Positions 1 through 9,145 of a stretch of 64,000 bases of DNA are shown in pieces. Made by a program: the position numbers and the translations under genes. Location: contig JAMPAZ010000001.1 in the NCBI GenBank assembly GCA_023666965.1, positions 541,838 to 605,837 of the forward strand. Direction: 5' to 3'. Each line of letters opens with the position of its first letter. Position 1 is the stretch's first letter. A model generated the notes under the pieces. That model saw only the letters and a program-made list of their open reading frames with translations, searched no databases and was not told where the DNA came from. The stretch is from Muribaculum sp. GTDB lineage: Bacteria > Bacteroidota > Bacteroidia > Bacteroidales > Muribaculaceae.

Positions 1-1946
1 TCGCCCTTGCTTTTAGAGAGCGACGATTCAATATACAAGATCTCACCACCAACAGCCGTCCAAGCAAGTCCGGTCACCACTCCGGCAAATCGGTTGCCTT
101 CGTATCTGTCCTTCGTATACTTAGCCACTCCGAGCAATTCTTTAAGATGCTCCGGGAGAATCAGCACGGGGAACTCCGTTCCCTGCACCTTGGCCAAGAT
201 AGCCTTACGAATCAAATTGGCAAGCTCCTTTTCAAGCTGTCTGACACCGCTCTCCGAGGTGTAGTTCTCCACAATCATGGATATAGCCTCTTCAGACACG
301 GCAAATTCCTTCGGAGAAAGATTGTTTTCCTCAAGTAATTTAGGGATGATATGCCTTACGGCAATCTGCACCTTCTCCTCCAATAGGTAGCCTGACAGGT
401 CAATAATCTCCATTCGGTCGAGCAAAGGTTGCGAAAGTGTCGACAAGGTATTGGCCGTTGCTATAAATAGCACTTTAGAAAGGTCATAGTCAATGTCGAT
501 GTAGTTGTCGTGGAATCGGCAATTTTGTTCGGGATCGAGCACTTCGAGCAAAGCAGCCGACGGATCTCCCTTGAAATCAGAACCAATTTTGTCAACTTCG
601 TCGAGCAACAGCACAGGATTTGATGTTCCGGCACGCTTTACAGCGTCAATTATTCGACCCGGCATCGCACCGATATAAGTGCGACGGTGGCCGCGTATTT
701 CGGCTTCGTCATGCAGGCCACCTAAAGAGACCCGCTGGTATTTACGTCCGAGAGCATCGGCCACTGAGCGTCCGAGAGAAGTCTTGCCTACGCCCGGAGG
801 TCCGACAAGGCACAAAATCGGCGACTTACCGTCGGGATTGTTCATCAACAGTGCAATCTGCTCGAGAATGCGCTGCTTCACCTTCTTCAAGCCGTAGTGG
901 GCAGAGTCAAGCACTTCGCGGGCCAGACCAAAGTCGGCATTCAAGTCGGAATATGTCTGCCACGGCAAATCGAGCAAAGTCTCGAGATAAGAATATTGAA
1001 CGGCATATTCCGGACTTTGAGGATTAAGCCGGCTAAGTTTATCAACCTCCTTATCAAAAACCTTCTTTGCCGCATCGGTGAATTTGACAGTCTCGGCTCT
1101 TGCGCGTAACGCATCGACTTCGTCTTGCTCGTCGCCATAAAGTTCGTTTTTAATCGCCTCCATCTGCCCCTGCAAAAAAGCTTGTCGCTGGTTTTGCTCA
1201 AAATTTTTTCTGGCGTTCGACTGAATCTCCTCGGCGACTTTCATCATCTGCTCTTGCTCCGTCAGCTGTTCGAGAAGCCTGTTGGCTCGGATTTTCATTT
1301 GATTTTCCACTAAGAGAGACATCTTAATCTCAACGGGAAACGGTGACTGAGTGCAGATGAAGTTGACTAAGTCAGCGGTAAGCGGAAAATTCTTTATATT
1401 CATCAAAAAGTCCTGCGCTACATCGACACCTTCGGCCAATTTGACGGTAATGTCGCGTATGGCAGTCAGAACCCCATGGAAATTTTTATCGTTTTTACGC
1501 GGTTTAGATTCCTTAAGGGGGGAGACTTTGGCCACAAGCGGAAACGCATTGTTGACAGCGTCAGAATCCGAGGGTCCCTCGATAATGAATTTGTCGCGGG
1601 CACGAACGATGGCCGTATGGCTTCCGTCAGGTAAATCAAACACCTTCAGCACATCCGCAACAACACCATATTCATACAAACGCTCGAGAGTGGGATTATC
1701 ATCATCCGAGTCGACCTGGCAAACAATACCTATAGGCATCTGGGCGTCAGATGCTTTCTGTGCAGTCAGCTGTGAATTTATACGCACTAACGAGATGGGG
1801 ATGGTAGTGCCGGGAAACAGCACAAGGTTGCGAGTGGGCAGTATCGGCAACACATTGTAATCAGGAGTAGCCGTCATACGGTTGGAGGTCAGGTCAATTT
1901 GACCTAAGGATATAATCTTATGGGTTTCTGTATTTGAATTGCTCAT
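1..1946 (-). CDS. lon: ATP-dependent protease La (Lon), 3'-truncated by the window edge
   Basis: ATP-dependent serine protease that degrades misfolded and regulatory proteins in the cytoplasm. About 648 codons are visible, starting at the ATG at 1946 (protein begins MSNSNTETHK). The N-terminal substrate-binding domain is seen in motifs such as LPTRNLVLFPGTTIPI. It is followed by a coiled-coil stretch and the AAA+ module, with Walker A GPPGVGKT at about residues 377-384 and Walker B LLLDEVDK at about 443-450. The window ends just as the proteolytic domain begins, so the catalytic Ser-Lys pair lies outside. It lies 68 bp downstream of thrC on the same strand, with no convincing promoter or terminator in the gap. 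Identity is certain; completeness cannot be judged. Confidence 0.97.
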   Translation of the reverse strand, partial: MSNSNTETHKIISLGQIDLTSNRMTATPDYNVLPILPTRNLVLFPGTTIPISLVRINSQLTAQKASDAQMPIGIVCQVDSDDDNPTLERLYEYGVVADVLKVFDLPDGSHTAIVRARDKFIIEGPSDSDAVNNAFPLVAKVSPLKESKPRKNDKNFHGVLTAIRDITVKLAEGVDVAQDFLMNIKNFPLTADLVNFICTQSPFPVEIKMSLLVENQMKIRANRLLEQLTEQEQMMKVAEEIQSNARKNFEQNQRQAFLQGQMEAIKNELYGDEQDEVDALRARAETVKFTDAAKKVFDKEVDKLSRLNPQSPEYAVQYSYLETLLDLPWQTYSDLNADFGLAREVLDSAHYGLKKVKQRILEQIALLMNNPDGKSPILCLVGPPGVGKTSLGRSVADALGRKYQRVSLGGLHDEAEIRGHRRTYIGAMPGRIIDAVKRAGTSNPVLLLDEVDKIGSDFKGDPSAALLEVLDPEQNCRFHDNYIDIDYDLSKVLFIATANTLSTLSQPLLDRMEIIDLSGYLLEEKVQIAVRHIIPKLLEENNLSPKEFAVSEEAISMIVENYTSESGVRQLEKELANLIRKAILAKVQGTEFPVLILPEHLKELLGVAKYTKDRYEGNRFAGVVTGLAWTAVGGEILYIESSLSKSKG

Positions 1947-2014
1947 CTGTTACTGTATTGTAAAAGTCCATATAACAAACCACGTGCCAAAGTCACCGGA
2001 AAGGGACCTTTTCG

Positions 2015-3325
2015 TCAGTCAAGCGCAAGAAGATATTTCTTAAATGCCGGGTAAAGCGGCAGGATTTTAACGGTTCGTTTCTCTCCGGTAAGAAACGCCG
2101 ACAAGCGTTTCGGAACAGAGACACTCTTCCCGATTACGCTCTCAACCGTATCTTTAAACTTGGCCGGGTGGGCCGTCGCGAGAAAAATGCCGGTCTCTCC
2201 GGGGCGGAGCTGTTCACATAGGGCATGATAAGCCACAGCGCCGTGCGGATCAAGAAGATAGCCTGACCTTTGGTATTCGTCTTTAATCGTTCGGCAAATG
2301 ACATCGTCGTCGAAGCTGCATCCGCAAATGTCGGCACAAATCCTGTCATGTGAGCCATCGTACAAATCCAAAATTCGGGCAAAGTTGGAGGGGTCGCCGA
2401 CATCCATAGCATTGGCAATCGTCGGGATTGAAGGCCGGGGAGAATATTTCCCGGTCTGAAGATATTGCAAAAACACGTCGTTACGGTTGTTAGCGGCAAT
2501 AAAGCGCTTGATAGGAAGGCCCATCCGCTTGGCAATAAGCGCAGAGCATATATTTCCGAAATTTCCGCTTGGAACTGCAACCACTACATTGTTCATGTCT
2601 ACGCCTTCGCTCATCAATCTCGCGTATGCATGATAATAGTAGAACATCTGGGGCAGGAATCGAGCCACATTAATAGAATTTGCCGAAGTAAGAAACAATC
2701 TCTTCGTTACATCGGGATCAGAGAAAGCGGATTTTACCATGGCCTGGCAATCGTCAAAAGTTCCGTCGACCTCAATAGCCGTGATATTATTACCGAGCGT
2801 AGTGAACTGCGCTTCTTGAATCGGGCTCACCTTACCCTTTGGGTACAAGACATGAACGTGCACTCCAGGCACGTTCAAAAATCCGTTAGCCACAGCACTG
2901 CCGGTATCGCCCGAAGTTGCCACAAGGACGTGGACTGTCTTCCCGTCGGAGCTTCCGTCACTGAAATATGCGAGCATCCGAGCCATAAACCTCGCACCGA
3001 CATCTTTAAATGCAAGTGTCGGTCCATGAAACAGTTCTAGCGAGTACTTGCCTTCGTCGACCTTTACCAGCGGTATGTCAAAATTAAGGGCATCTTTAAT
3101 GAGGTTCTTAAGAGCCTCCGACTCCATGTCTTCGCCAAACAGAGTATTCGCCACAACATATGCAATGTCCTGCAAAGTCATTTCTCCTATGTGGCGAAAG
3201 AAGGCCGGCGGAATGGCCGGAATCCTCTCAGGCATATACAGTCCTCTGTCAGGAGCAAGCCCTCGGATAATGGCCTCTTTAAGCGATGCCTTTTCTGAAT
3301 TATGGTTAGTACTGTAATATTTCAT
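2015..3325 (-). CDS. thrC: Threonine synthase
   Basis: PLP enzyme that converts O-phosphohomoserine to threonine, the last step of threonine synthesis. The 436 residues are normal for the ThrC family. The pyridoxal-lysine motif HGPTLAFKDVGARF places Lys107 as the cofactor lysine, and the phosphate-binding loop is SGDTGSAVANGF from about residue 138. The C-terminal half contains the expected VPSGNFGN segment. It is the third gene of a thrA - PGM-like - thrC run on the minus strand, 47 bp after the middle gene, so the products act in order on aspartate-derived intermediates. The ATG at 3325 is the natural start, since the protein opens with the typical MKYYSTN. Confidence 0.97.
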   Translation of the reverse strand: MKYYSTNHNSEKASLKEAIIRGLAPDRGLYMPERIPAIPPAFFRHIGEMTLQDIAYVVANTLFGEDMESEALKNLIKDALNFDIPLVKVDEGKYSLELFHGPTLAFKDVGARFMARMLAYFSDGSSDGKTVHVLVATSGDTGSAVANGFLNVPGVHVHVLYPKGKVSPIQEAQFTTLGNNITAIEVDGTFDDCQAMVKSAFSDPDVTKRLFLTSANSINVARFLPQMFYYYHAYARLMSEGVDMNNVVVAVPSGNFGNICSALIAKRMGLPIKRFIAANNRNDVFLQYLQTGKYSPRPSIPTIANAMDVGDPSNFARILDLYDGSHDRICADICGCSFDDDVICRTIKDEYQRSGYLLDPHGAVAYHALCEQLRPGETGIFLATAHPAKFKDTVESVIGKSVSVPKRLSAFLTGEKRTVKILPLYPAFKKYLLALD

Positions 3326-3372
3326 CTATTTATGTGGGTCTTAGAGCGAGATCGACTATCATCGGCACACTC

Positions 3373-4584
3373 TTACGGTTTCAGAAATTCTTTAATAAAG
3401 CTATCTCCCTCAATCAGTCCGAAAACACCTTCAGAGGCTGCGTGCTCTGAAAAATGCATTACAGAGTCGGGCTGCACGCCGCGCCGCCAGATTACAAACG
3501 GGACAGGATCAGACGTATGGGTACGTATCTCGCAAGGAGTGGGATGATCGGGCAATAATGCCACGGCGACATCTTCGTCCCAACTGTCAACGGCATCCAT
3601 CAGAGGCCGAAGCACACGGCTGTCAAGATTCTCTATAGTGCGGAGTTTAAGCGCTACGTCGCCGTCGTGTCCGGCCTCGTCGCTCGCCTCTACGTGAAGA
3701 AATACAAAGTCGGCTCCTTTGCGCAGTGCGTCGAGCGCAGCCTCAACTTTACCTTCATAATTTGTATCGTAAAGCCCGGTGGCACCAGGCACCTTGACCA
3801 CCTTTAAACCGGCGTACACGCCGATCCCGAATATAAGGTCGACTGCAGAAATGACAACCCCGGATCTGACCGGGAATAAATCGCTCATCGGCGACATCTT
3901 CGGACGATAGCCCGGCGACCACGGCCAGATGCTGTTAGCGGGTTCTTTGCCCTCGGCACGACGTTTAACGTTGACGGGATGATTGGCCAATATGCGTTGT
4001 GAATCAAGTATCAGCCTGTTGATAAGCGACGCTGTCGGTTCAGCTTCAGGCGACTCGGCGCGAACGAGCTTATCGGCAAATCGAGCACCGGGCACGTCGT
4101 GAGGAGGAGTGCAGTCGATGCGTTTGTCGCCGCCTTTGACCAGCAACAGACAACGGTAAGAGACTCCGGGGTGGAATACTACCGAGTCGCTTCCAAGTTC
4201 GCGGTTAAGCGCATCAATCAGCTCGGAAGCCTCCCGGGTACTTATGTGCCCGCCCGAGTGGTTTTTGATGACGCCGTCTTCTACCGTAATCAGATTACAC
4301 CTCATGGCCATCCATCCGTCGGGCACATCGATGCCCATACTCGCGGCCTCAAGGACTCCGCGTCCTTCATATACCTTGGGGACATCATAGCCTAATACGG
4401 CCATATTAGCCACTTCACTACCCGGATGCATACCGTCGGCAACAGTCTTGAACCGGCCTGAACGTCCCTCACGGGCAAGCCGATCCATCACCGGAGTTTC
4501 CGCCGCCTCGAGAGGAGTCTTCCCTCCAAGGGCCGCCACCGGCAGGTCGGCCATTCCGTCGCCTAAAACTATTATGTATTTCAT
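3373..4584 (-). CDS. apgM-type phosphoglycerate mutase-like protein, probable homoserine kinase substitute
   Basis: Alkaline-phosphatase-superfamily protein of the archaeal cofactor-independent phosphoglycerate mutase type (403 residues). The metal-binding VLGDGMADLPV motif is at the N-terminus. The nucleophile serine is in HPGSEVANMAVLGYD (about Ser56), and a C-terminal HVEASDEAGHDGD metal site is visible. The start is placed at the ATG at 4584, because family proteins begin right at MKYIIVLGDGMAD. An upstream in-frame start at 4626 would overlap thrA by 23 bp and add 14 unrelated residues. The gene sits between thrA and thrC, exactly where homoserine kinase is expected, and no GHMP-type ThrB is in the operon. 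Related Bacteroidetes proteins in this position have been proposed as the homoserine kinase. That activity is inferred from family and position; a glycolytic mutase role is less likely here. Confidence 0.88.
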   Translation of the reverse strand: MKYIIVLGDGMADLPVAALGGKTPLEAAETPVMDRLAREGRSGRFKTVADGMHPGSEVANMAVLGYDVPKVYEGRGVLEAASMGIDVPDGWMAMRCNLITVEDGVIKNHSGGHISTREASELIDALNRELGSDSVVFHPGVSYRCLLLVKGGDKRIDCTPPHDVPGARFADKLVRAESPEAEPTASLINRLILDSQRILANHPVNVKRRAEGKEPANSIWPWSPGYRPKMSPMSDLFPVRSGVVISAVDLIFGIGVYAGLKVVKVPGATGLYDTNYEGKVEAALDALRKGADFVFLHVEASDEAGHDGDVALKLRTIENLDSRVLRPLMDAVDSWDEDVAVALLPDHPTPCEIRTHTSDPVPFVIWRRGVQPDSVMHFSEHAASEGVFGLIEGDSFIKEFLKP

Positions 4585-4603
4585 ATTACTTTCCAATAAA
4601 GAT

Positions 4604-7039
4604 TTAACGAATATTGGCAATGCCAATAATATCGGAGAAAACCCCGGCGGCCGTCACTTCGGCACCGGCTCCGTATCCCTTAATAGCCATAGGATACTCC
4701 TTATAGCGTTCGGTGGTGATAAGAATCACATTGTTGCTGCCCTCCAAATGATAAAACGGATGAGCGGCATCTACCCGGCGGAGTCCGACACTCACTTCTC
4801 CGTTGTCGAGCGTTGCGACAAATCTGAAATGCTTTCCGGTGGCTTCGGCCTCGGTTCGCAACTTCTCAAAATGGTCGTCAAGACTCTTGACCTTTTCAAA
4901 AAATGAATCCAAATCACCCTCAAAACATTCGTCAGGCAGAAAGAGCTCGGTCCGGACTTCTGACTGCTCAACCTGGTAGCCTGCTTCGCGGGCTAAAATG
5001 ACGATTTTCCGGATGACATCTTTTCCGCTGAGGTCGTTACGAGGATCCGGCTCGCTGTAACCGGCATCCTGAGCCATCGTAATGGCCCGACTCATAGGAA
5101 TCTCCGCGCTCAGGACATTAAAAATATAATTCAACGTGCCGCTGAGCACAGCTTCAATCTTCAATATCCGGTCGCCCGAATTAATGAGATTGTTAATAGT
5201 GTTTATTATCGGCAACCCTGCCCCGACGTTTGTCTCAAAAAGGAATTTCACATCCTTCTTACGAGCAATGCGCTTTAGCAGAGCATAATCAGAGTAGACT
5301 CCGGAAGCGGCAATCTTATTAGCCGCCACGACATTAACGTTGTGGCTGAGCATGTCGTAGTACAACGATGCTACTTCCGGGCTTGCTGTGCAGTCGACAA
5401 AAACAGAGTTAAATATGTTCATCCCGAGGACACCCTTACGGATATTCTCGGGTGTGGCAGTCACCGCCGAAGCGTCAAGACGCGAGGCATACTCGTTAAA
5501 GTCAATGCCTTCGCGGTCAAAGATGCATTTACGTGAATTGGCAAGACCGACCAAACGTAGCTGTAACGCTTTATTTTCCAACAGTTTTCCCTGCTGGGAG
5601 TGGATCTGCGCCAAAAGACGACGACCCACGTTTCCAAGTCCGACGACAAACAGGTTTAAGATCTGCGTGTCAGATAAGAAAAAACTGTCATGAATTACGT
5701 TCAGCGCCTTGCGCAAATCCTTATGCTGAATAACAAACGATATGTTCGTTTCAGAGGCTCCCTGCGCACATGCGATTACACTGATACCGTTGCGTCCCAG
5801 CGTATTAAAGAGTTTGCCCGCAATTCCGGTGGCATGCTTCATGTTTTCACCGACAATGGCCACCGTGGCAAGATCAGGCTCGGCAATTATGTCGGTCAGA
5901 GTTCCGGCCAGAAGTTCGGCGGCAAACTCCTCGTTGAGCACTTCGATGGCATGAGGCGCATCGACATTGCGGACAGCGAAGGAGGTATTGTTTTCGCTGG
6001 CCGCTTGGCTGACCATGAACACGGAGATTCCATTCTTGGCCAATGCATTGAAGATTCGGGAGTTGACCCCAATGACTCCGACCATGCCAAGGCCTACCAC
6101 AGTGATCAAGCAGGTGTCGTTAATCGACGAAATACCTTTAATGGCCTTATCTTCGGAACTTTGCGGCTCATCGCAAATCAACGTCCCGGGAGCATCGGGA
6201 TTGAAAGTGTTCTTTATAAGAATCGGGATATTCTTATGAAAAACGGGATAAATCGTAGGCGGATAAATCACCTTGGCCCCGAAATTACACAGCTCCATTG
6301 CCTCGGTAAAGGAGAGCCTGTCAATGACCAATGCGCCGCTTATCACTCGAGGATCCGCAGTCATAAATCCGTCCACATCAGTCCAGATTTCAAGGACATG
6401 CGCATCAAGAGCCGCCGCCAATATTGCCGCTGTATAGTCCGAACCGCCTCGTCCGAGATTAGTTATGTTGCCGTCGATGTCGCTCGAAATGAAGCCTGGC
6501 ACCACAATGACCTTTGCTTCGAGGTGGTCAAAAGTAGAATGTATAAGGGGTTGCGTGGCATCGTTGTCGAGAATATGCTTATCCCATTTCTTAACCGTCT
6601 TAATGAATGCACGGCTGTCGAAATGAACCGCGCCTTCGATTACGTGGGACACTATCACCGATGAGATGCGCTCGCCATAGCTCACGACGATGTCGAGCGT
6701 ACGGTCGCTTAAATCCTTTATCAGACTGACACCACGGTATATGTTGCCCAGCTCCTCCAATAAAGGATTTACGATCGAGAGCACTTCAAGCTGTTCGGAC
6801 GAGGGCACTATGCCCTCTATAACTTTTCGATGGCGGTCGACAATGCGGGCATAGCTTTCAAGATGCGAGATGTCGCCCTTGGCCGCTAATTTCGCCGTAT
6901 TAATCAGTTGGTCGGTGATGCCTCCCAACGCCGAAACCACCACTATTACAGGCTCTTCACAAGCCTCGACGATGGTTTTTACATTGCGCAGACTCTCTAC
7001 CGTACCTACTGATGTGCCGCCAAATTTCAGTACTTTCAT
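4604..7039 (-). CDS. thrA: Bifunctional aspartokinase / homoserine dehydrogenase
   Basis: Fusion enzyme of 811 residues that catalyses the first and third steps of the aspartate pathway. The kinase domain opens with KFGGTSVG (residues 5-12) and has the GRGGSDYTAA substrate-binding loop near 197. Paired ACT regulatory domains follow at about 310-445 (VVGLGMVGVIGV and VAIVGENMKH motifs), which are the usual site of threonine feedback inhibition. The NAD(P)-binding homoserine dehydrogenase domain starts with VVGLGNVGRRLL at 465-476 and carries the VAANKIAAS and DPRNDLSGKDV catalytic region. It is the first gene of the threonine operon; the next start is 19 bp downstream. No good promoter match was found in the 122 bp upstream, and no leader-peptide attenuator is apparent. 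Confidence 0.97.
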   Translation of the reverse strand: MKVLKFGGTSVGTVESLRNVKTIVEACEEPVIVVVSALGGITDQLINTAKLAAKGDISHLESYARIVDRHRKVIEGIVPSSEQLEVLSIVNPLLEELGNIYRGVSLIKDLSDRTLDIVVSYGERISSVIVSHVIEGAVHFDSRAFIKTVKKWDKHILDNDATQPLIHSTFDHLEAKVIVVPGFISSDIDGNITNLGRGGSDYTAAILAAALDAHVLEIWTDVDGFMTADPRVISGALVIDRLSFTEAMELCNFGAKVIYPPTIYPVFHKNIPILIKNTFNPDAPGTLICDEPQSSEDKAIKGISSINDTCLITVVGLGMVGVIGVNSRIFNALAKNGISVFMVSQAASENNTSFAVRNVDAPHAIEVLNEEFAAELLAGTLTDIIAEPDLATVAIVGENMKHATGIAGKLFNTLGRNGISVIACAQGASETNISFVIQHKDLRKALNVIHDSFFLSDTQILNLFVVGLGNVGRRLLAQIHSQQGKLLENKALQLRLVGLANSRKCIFDREGIDFNEYASRLDASAVTATPENIRKGVLGMNIFNSVFVDCTASPEVASLYYDMLSHNVNVVAANKIAASGVYSDYALLKRIARKKDVKFLFETNVGAGLPIINTINNLINSGDRILKIEAVLSGTLNYIFNVLSAEIPMSRAITMAQDAGYSEPDPRNDLSGKDVIRKIVILAREAGYQVEQSEVRTELFLPDECFEGDLDSFFEKVKSLDDHFEKLRTEAEATGKHFRFVATLDNGEVSVGLRRVDAAHPFYHLEGSNNVILITTERYKEYPMAIKGYGAGAEVTAAGVFSDIIGIANIR

Positions 7040-7161
7040 GTCTTTTTGTCAGAGATTGTCTATATGTATATCTGTTTTTTCCACGAAGTTACGACAAAAG
7101 CTCGGATTAAAATAATGAATTAGACTAAAATAAGCATTTATAGGCTCGTATAAGACTTTTT

Positions 7162-7575
7162 TCAGAATTTCCTACAACTTATAACAGCGTAATCCGACTC
7201 CATAACAAGCCTTTCATGGCTAAGACTTTTAACTGCGAAAGAGGTGTTTACGGCATTCATTCCCCATGCCGACAATTCGGAGGCATCCTTCACAAGAGGG
7301 AATTCCAAGCCGATAGTCTTTTTATCATACTTCATATTGCCGAGAACTGCACTTGGCAAAGCCTTAACCTGCCGGAGATGCACCGTATGGAGATTGAAAC
7401 AATAGTAGACCTGACTTGCTTTGACATCGTCAACATGACCGTCGGACTTATACTCGATGGTCAACACTTGCCATTGTCCGTCAAGATCGCCGTTGATATA
7501 ATGCTTCCGGCAGCCGGTCAGCAACGCCACGACCGCCACAACCGACATTAAAGCAGCTAACTTTATTGCTTTCAT
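7162..7575 (-). CDS. Lipocalin-like lipoprotein
   Basis: A 137-residue exported lipoprotein. The N-terminus is a signal peptide with a lipobox ending ALLTGC, so Cys22 would be lipidated. The mature part has the LDGQWQVLTIEY segment typical of small Bacteroidales lipocalin-like proteins, in which a Gly-x-Trp motif opens the barrel. Its start overlaps the stop of the upstream Wzi-family gene by 4 bp (ATGA), so the two are translationally coupled and probably work together at the outer membrane. Ligand and exact role are unknown. The lipocalin assignment rests on this short motif and the overall length. Confidence 0.72.
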   Translation of the reverse strand: MKAIKLAALMSVVAVVALLTGCRKHYINGDLDGQWQVLTIEYKSDGHVDDVKASQVYYCFNLHTVHLRQVKALPSAVLGNMKYDKKTIGLEFPLVKDASELSAWGMNAVNTSFAVKSLSHERLVMESDYAVISCRKF

Positions 7576-9032
7576 AATATTCCGCTTTTTCTAAATGTGA
7601 ACATAACACCGAAACTATTGCCGAGCAATGCTCCACGGTCGGCACCGATAGAGATTACTCCTGCCGTGCTTTCAAGCCACTTTGGCGTGTAGGTGACTTC
7701 AAGCATTCCGCTATAGAAATTCTGCACATCAGGAAGAGGCTTGCCATATGTACCCCAATTACGTGTATACGAAAAGAGCACCCTGTAGGCCAACTCATCC
7801 AAGGGTTGTCCTTCAAAACCAATATGGTGGCCGATTAGACGGTTGCTTTTAAAATAGATAGAACCGTCGGTGTTATAAATCGGAGAAACGATCAATGGAT
7901 TACCAATACCCATACCCCAATGTTGCCATCCGGTGTAAATGCCATGGTTATAATAATTATCAGTTCCGCTGACCTGTTCGGGAATATCGGCAGAAGTGTC
8001 GTTATATACAGCACCCGACTGATCTTTAGTGTAGAGATATTCGTAGACAAACCGACTAATTACGGGGTTTTTAGGCACCGCGACCTCGATGCCCCAAAAT
8101 CCGTCGCGCCACTCGTAATCAAAGAACATCTGAGAATGATCCTCAAAAAAGTGCTGATAATAAACTTTGAAGCCCCAGTCGGGGGTGGGATTATATGTAG
8201 CTCCGAGACTCCAACTACCTACATGGTTTCCGTAGATGTTTGTCTGCTCTCCCATCGGAGTACTACTGTCGCCGCCTTGGGGGAAAAACACTTTCATCCA
8301 ATCTTTAATTCCGTGAGGCATATTTATTACTTTGTCACCGGTGATCGATCGCCCTCCGAACTGTGCAGCCATCTCGAGTCCACCCTCGATCGACCAAGGA
8401 AGACGATCAACATCGCCGACACGCAAAAACAGACCTTTTGAATGATACAAGACATGTTCGGTGTGCTTTTTTGTTCCGGCAAAGTCGCGTTGCCAACCGT
8501 CGTCGGTAAACATTCCATACGCCACGTAGCCCTTAACCGCAAGCCAATTGCGGGTAAACGGGACGACGGTAAACTCCGGTATTCCAACCCTGACCTGCGG
8601 TATCGGCCGCGCATTTCCGGAATAAAGCATATTTCCGCTGCTAAGACGCGGATTGTTAAATTCACCATAGATTTCTTTGCTTCCGATCATCGCTCCAAGA
8701 CAGCGATATTTGACTTCGCCGTAAAGTTGCTGTATGACGAACGACGAAGTGAAGTTGTATGCACCGACAAGATCTACACCCGCTCCCCATGTAAACTTCT
8801 TGTCCTGCTCCATGTCGCGGAACACTCCCAACCGAAGGTAGCCGTTGTTCTTCTCAACCGACGACAGTCCCATCTTGTTGCTGACAAGCCAAAATGGCGT
8901 ATGCTCGCCGCTACTGAAACTGACTTGTGCCTCCCCTCTGTAACGAAGACCGTCAATGGCAGAAATGCTGACTGCCGGAACCGCCGACACCAAACATGCC
9001 ACCATAGACATCCTTGCCAAAAGTTTTCTCAT
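7572..9032 (-). CDS. Capsule assembly Wzi family outer-membrane beta-barrel protein
   Basis: A 486-residue exported protein with an N-terminal signal peptide (cleavage near VSISA). The rest is rich in alternating aromatic and polar strands with many Trp and Tyr, and ends FMFTFRKSGIL-like, as outer-membrane barrels do. The early motif GEHTPFWLVSNKMGL is characteristic of the Wzi family in Bacteroidetes; E. coli Wzi anchors capsule at the cell surface. No capsule biosynthesis genes are nearby, so a direct capsule role is an inference from the family. It forms a coupled pair with the downstream lipocalin-like lipoprotein and follows surE after a 113-bp gap in which I see no clear promoter. Confidence 0.85.
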   Translation of the reverse strand: MRKLLARMSMVACLVSAVPAVSISAIDGLRYRGEAQVSFSSGEHTPFWLVSNKMGLSSVEKNNGYLRLGVFRDMEQDKKFTWGAGVDLVGAYNFTSSFVIQQLYGEVKYRCLGAMIGSKEIYGEFNNPRLSSGNMLYSGNARPIPQVRVGIPEFTVVPFTRNWLAVKGYVAYGMFTDDGWQRDFAGTKKHTEHVLYHSKGLFLRVGDVDRLPWSIEGGLEMAAQFGGRSITGDKVINMPHGIKDWMKVFFPQGGDSSTPMGEQTNIYGNHVGSWSLGATYNPTPDWGFKVYYQHFFEDHSQMFFDYEWRDGFWGIEVAVPKNPVISRFVYEYLYTKDQSGAVYNDTSADIPEQVSGTDNYYNHGIYTGWQHWGMGIGNPLIVSPIYNTDGSIYFKSNRLIGHHIGFEGQPLDELAYRVLFSYTRNWGTYGKPLPDVQNFYSGMLEVTYTPKWLESTAGVISIGADRGALLGNSFGVMFTFRKSGIL

Positions 9033-9145
9033 AAATAATGTTTCTGAATGTGCTATGCAATGGAAACAACAAATCCATCGCCACTAAAAGTTAAATAAAT
9101 ATAAATAATGCCAATATTGCCTATCAACCCGTTGAAGTGTGTCTT

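Noticed and set aside
2001-2020. Small hairpin GGAAAGG/CCTTTTC after thrC
   Set aside because: The loop is too small and no T-run follows, so it is not a convincing terminator.
5690-6664. A 324-codon open frame on the plus strand
   Set aside because: It lies wholly antisense to thrA, has no recognisable motif and reflects codon bias of the real gene.
7040-7161. Possible thrA promoter or attenuator
   Set aside because: A TTTG exists on the minus strand at 7095-7098, but no -7 box lies at the right distance; no leader peptide rich in Thr/Ile is seen.
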